Below, in pieces: positions 14,711-14,736 of a DNA stretch of 14,736 bases. The DNA is from an uncultured Psychrobacillus sp. (GTDB lineage: Bacteria; Bacillota; Bacilli; Bacillales_A; Planococcaceae), in the NCBI GenBank assembly GCA_934234185.1, contig CAKQHO010000086.1, forward strand, positions 1 to 14,736, in the 5' to 3' direction. Position 1 is the stretch's first letter; each line of letters begins with the position of its first letter. The notes beneath the pieces were generated by a model. That model was not told the origin of the DNA. It searched no databases and worked only from the letters and a program-made list of their open reading frames with translations. A program made the translations under genes and the position numbers.

Positions 14711-14736
14711 ATACCCTTAAATATCAGATCCTACAC
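14711..14736 (-). promoter_or_regulatory. Possible sigma-B promoter of the small membrane protein
   Basis: On the minus strand GTGTAG (14736-14731) is followed after 14 bases by GGGTAT (14716-14711). The -10 matches the sigma-B consensus GGGTAT exactly, the -35 matches GTTTAA at four of six positions, and the spacing is within the 13-15 range. The -35 touches the window edge. A sigma-A promoter further upstream cannot be excluded. Confidence 0.35.

Overview
The window looks like chromosomal DNA from a low-GC Gram-positive of the Bacillales, probably a Bacillaceae or Planococcaceae relative such as Psychrobacillus or Lysinibacillus. This is judged from AT-rich codon use, strong AGGAGG-type ribosome binding sites, sigma-A-like promoters, and gene families typical of this group: cardiolipin synthase, VanY-type carboxypeptidase, YidC lipoprotein insertase, a BmrU/YegS-type lipid kinase and LnrLMN-like ABC transporters. 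No rRNA, tRNA, CRISPR, transposase or phage gene was seen.

Left part (1-1626): the first 31 codons of an MFS transporter run off the left edge. It is divergent from an XRE-type regulator with a long TPR-like C-terminal half. The shared 117-bp control region holds two near-identical 17-bp palindromes, one on each promoter, which points to a repressor controlling both itself and the exporter. A hairpin terminator closes the region between converging genes.

ABC/fusion operon (1633-6504, minus strand): an ABC ATPase, two ABC-2 permeases and a 519-residue fusion of a GNAT acyltransferase-like domain to a class V (AGXT-like) PLP aminotransferase. Spacing is 11 bp, a 4-bp overlap, then 14 bp, so they are almost certainly co-transcribed. 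The transporter resembles the linearmycin-resistance LnrLMN type. Coupling it to a GNAT-aminotransferase fusion suggests making and exporting (or detoxifying) a small N-acylated amino compound. This is the best candidate for an undescribed system in the window.

Envelope region (6681-10767): cardiolipin synthase (plus), a membrane-anchored VanY-like D,D-carboxypeptidase (minus), an HcaT-like MFS permease (plus) and a small three-helix membrane protein (minus), separated by terminators.

Right part (10912-14736, minus strand): a YidC/OxaA2-type insertase with its own good promoter and a short leader, an AraC-family regulator, and a diacylglycerol/lipid kinase. Next comes a gene-free stretch of about 740 bp (13588-14328) that contains an intrinsic terminator and three tandem copies of a GC-rich structured repeat with a 174-bp period. 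At the edge is a small membrane-anchored acidic protein with a possible sigma-B promoter. The repeat array lies exactly between that gene's stop codon and the terminator that probably serves it.

Several starts were moved from the longest possible ORF to the start supported by a ribosome binding site: the XRE regulator, HcaT-like MFS, YidC, AraC and the right-edge small protein.
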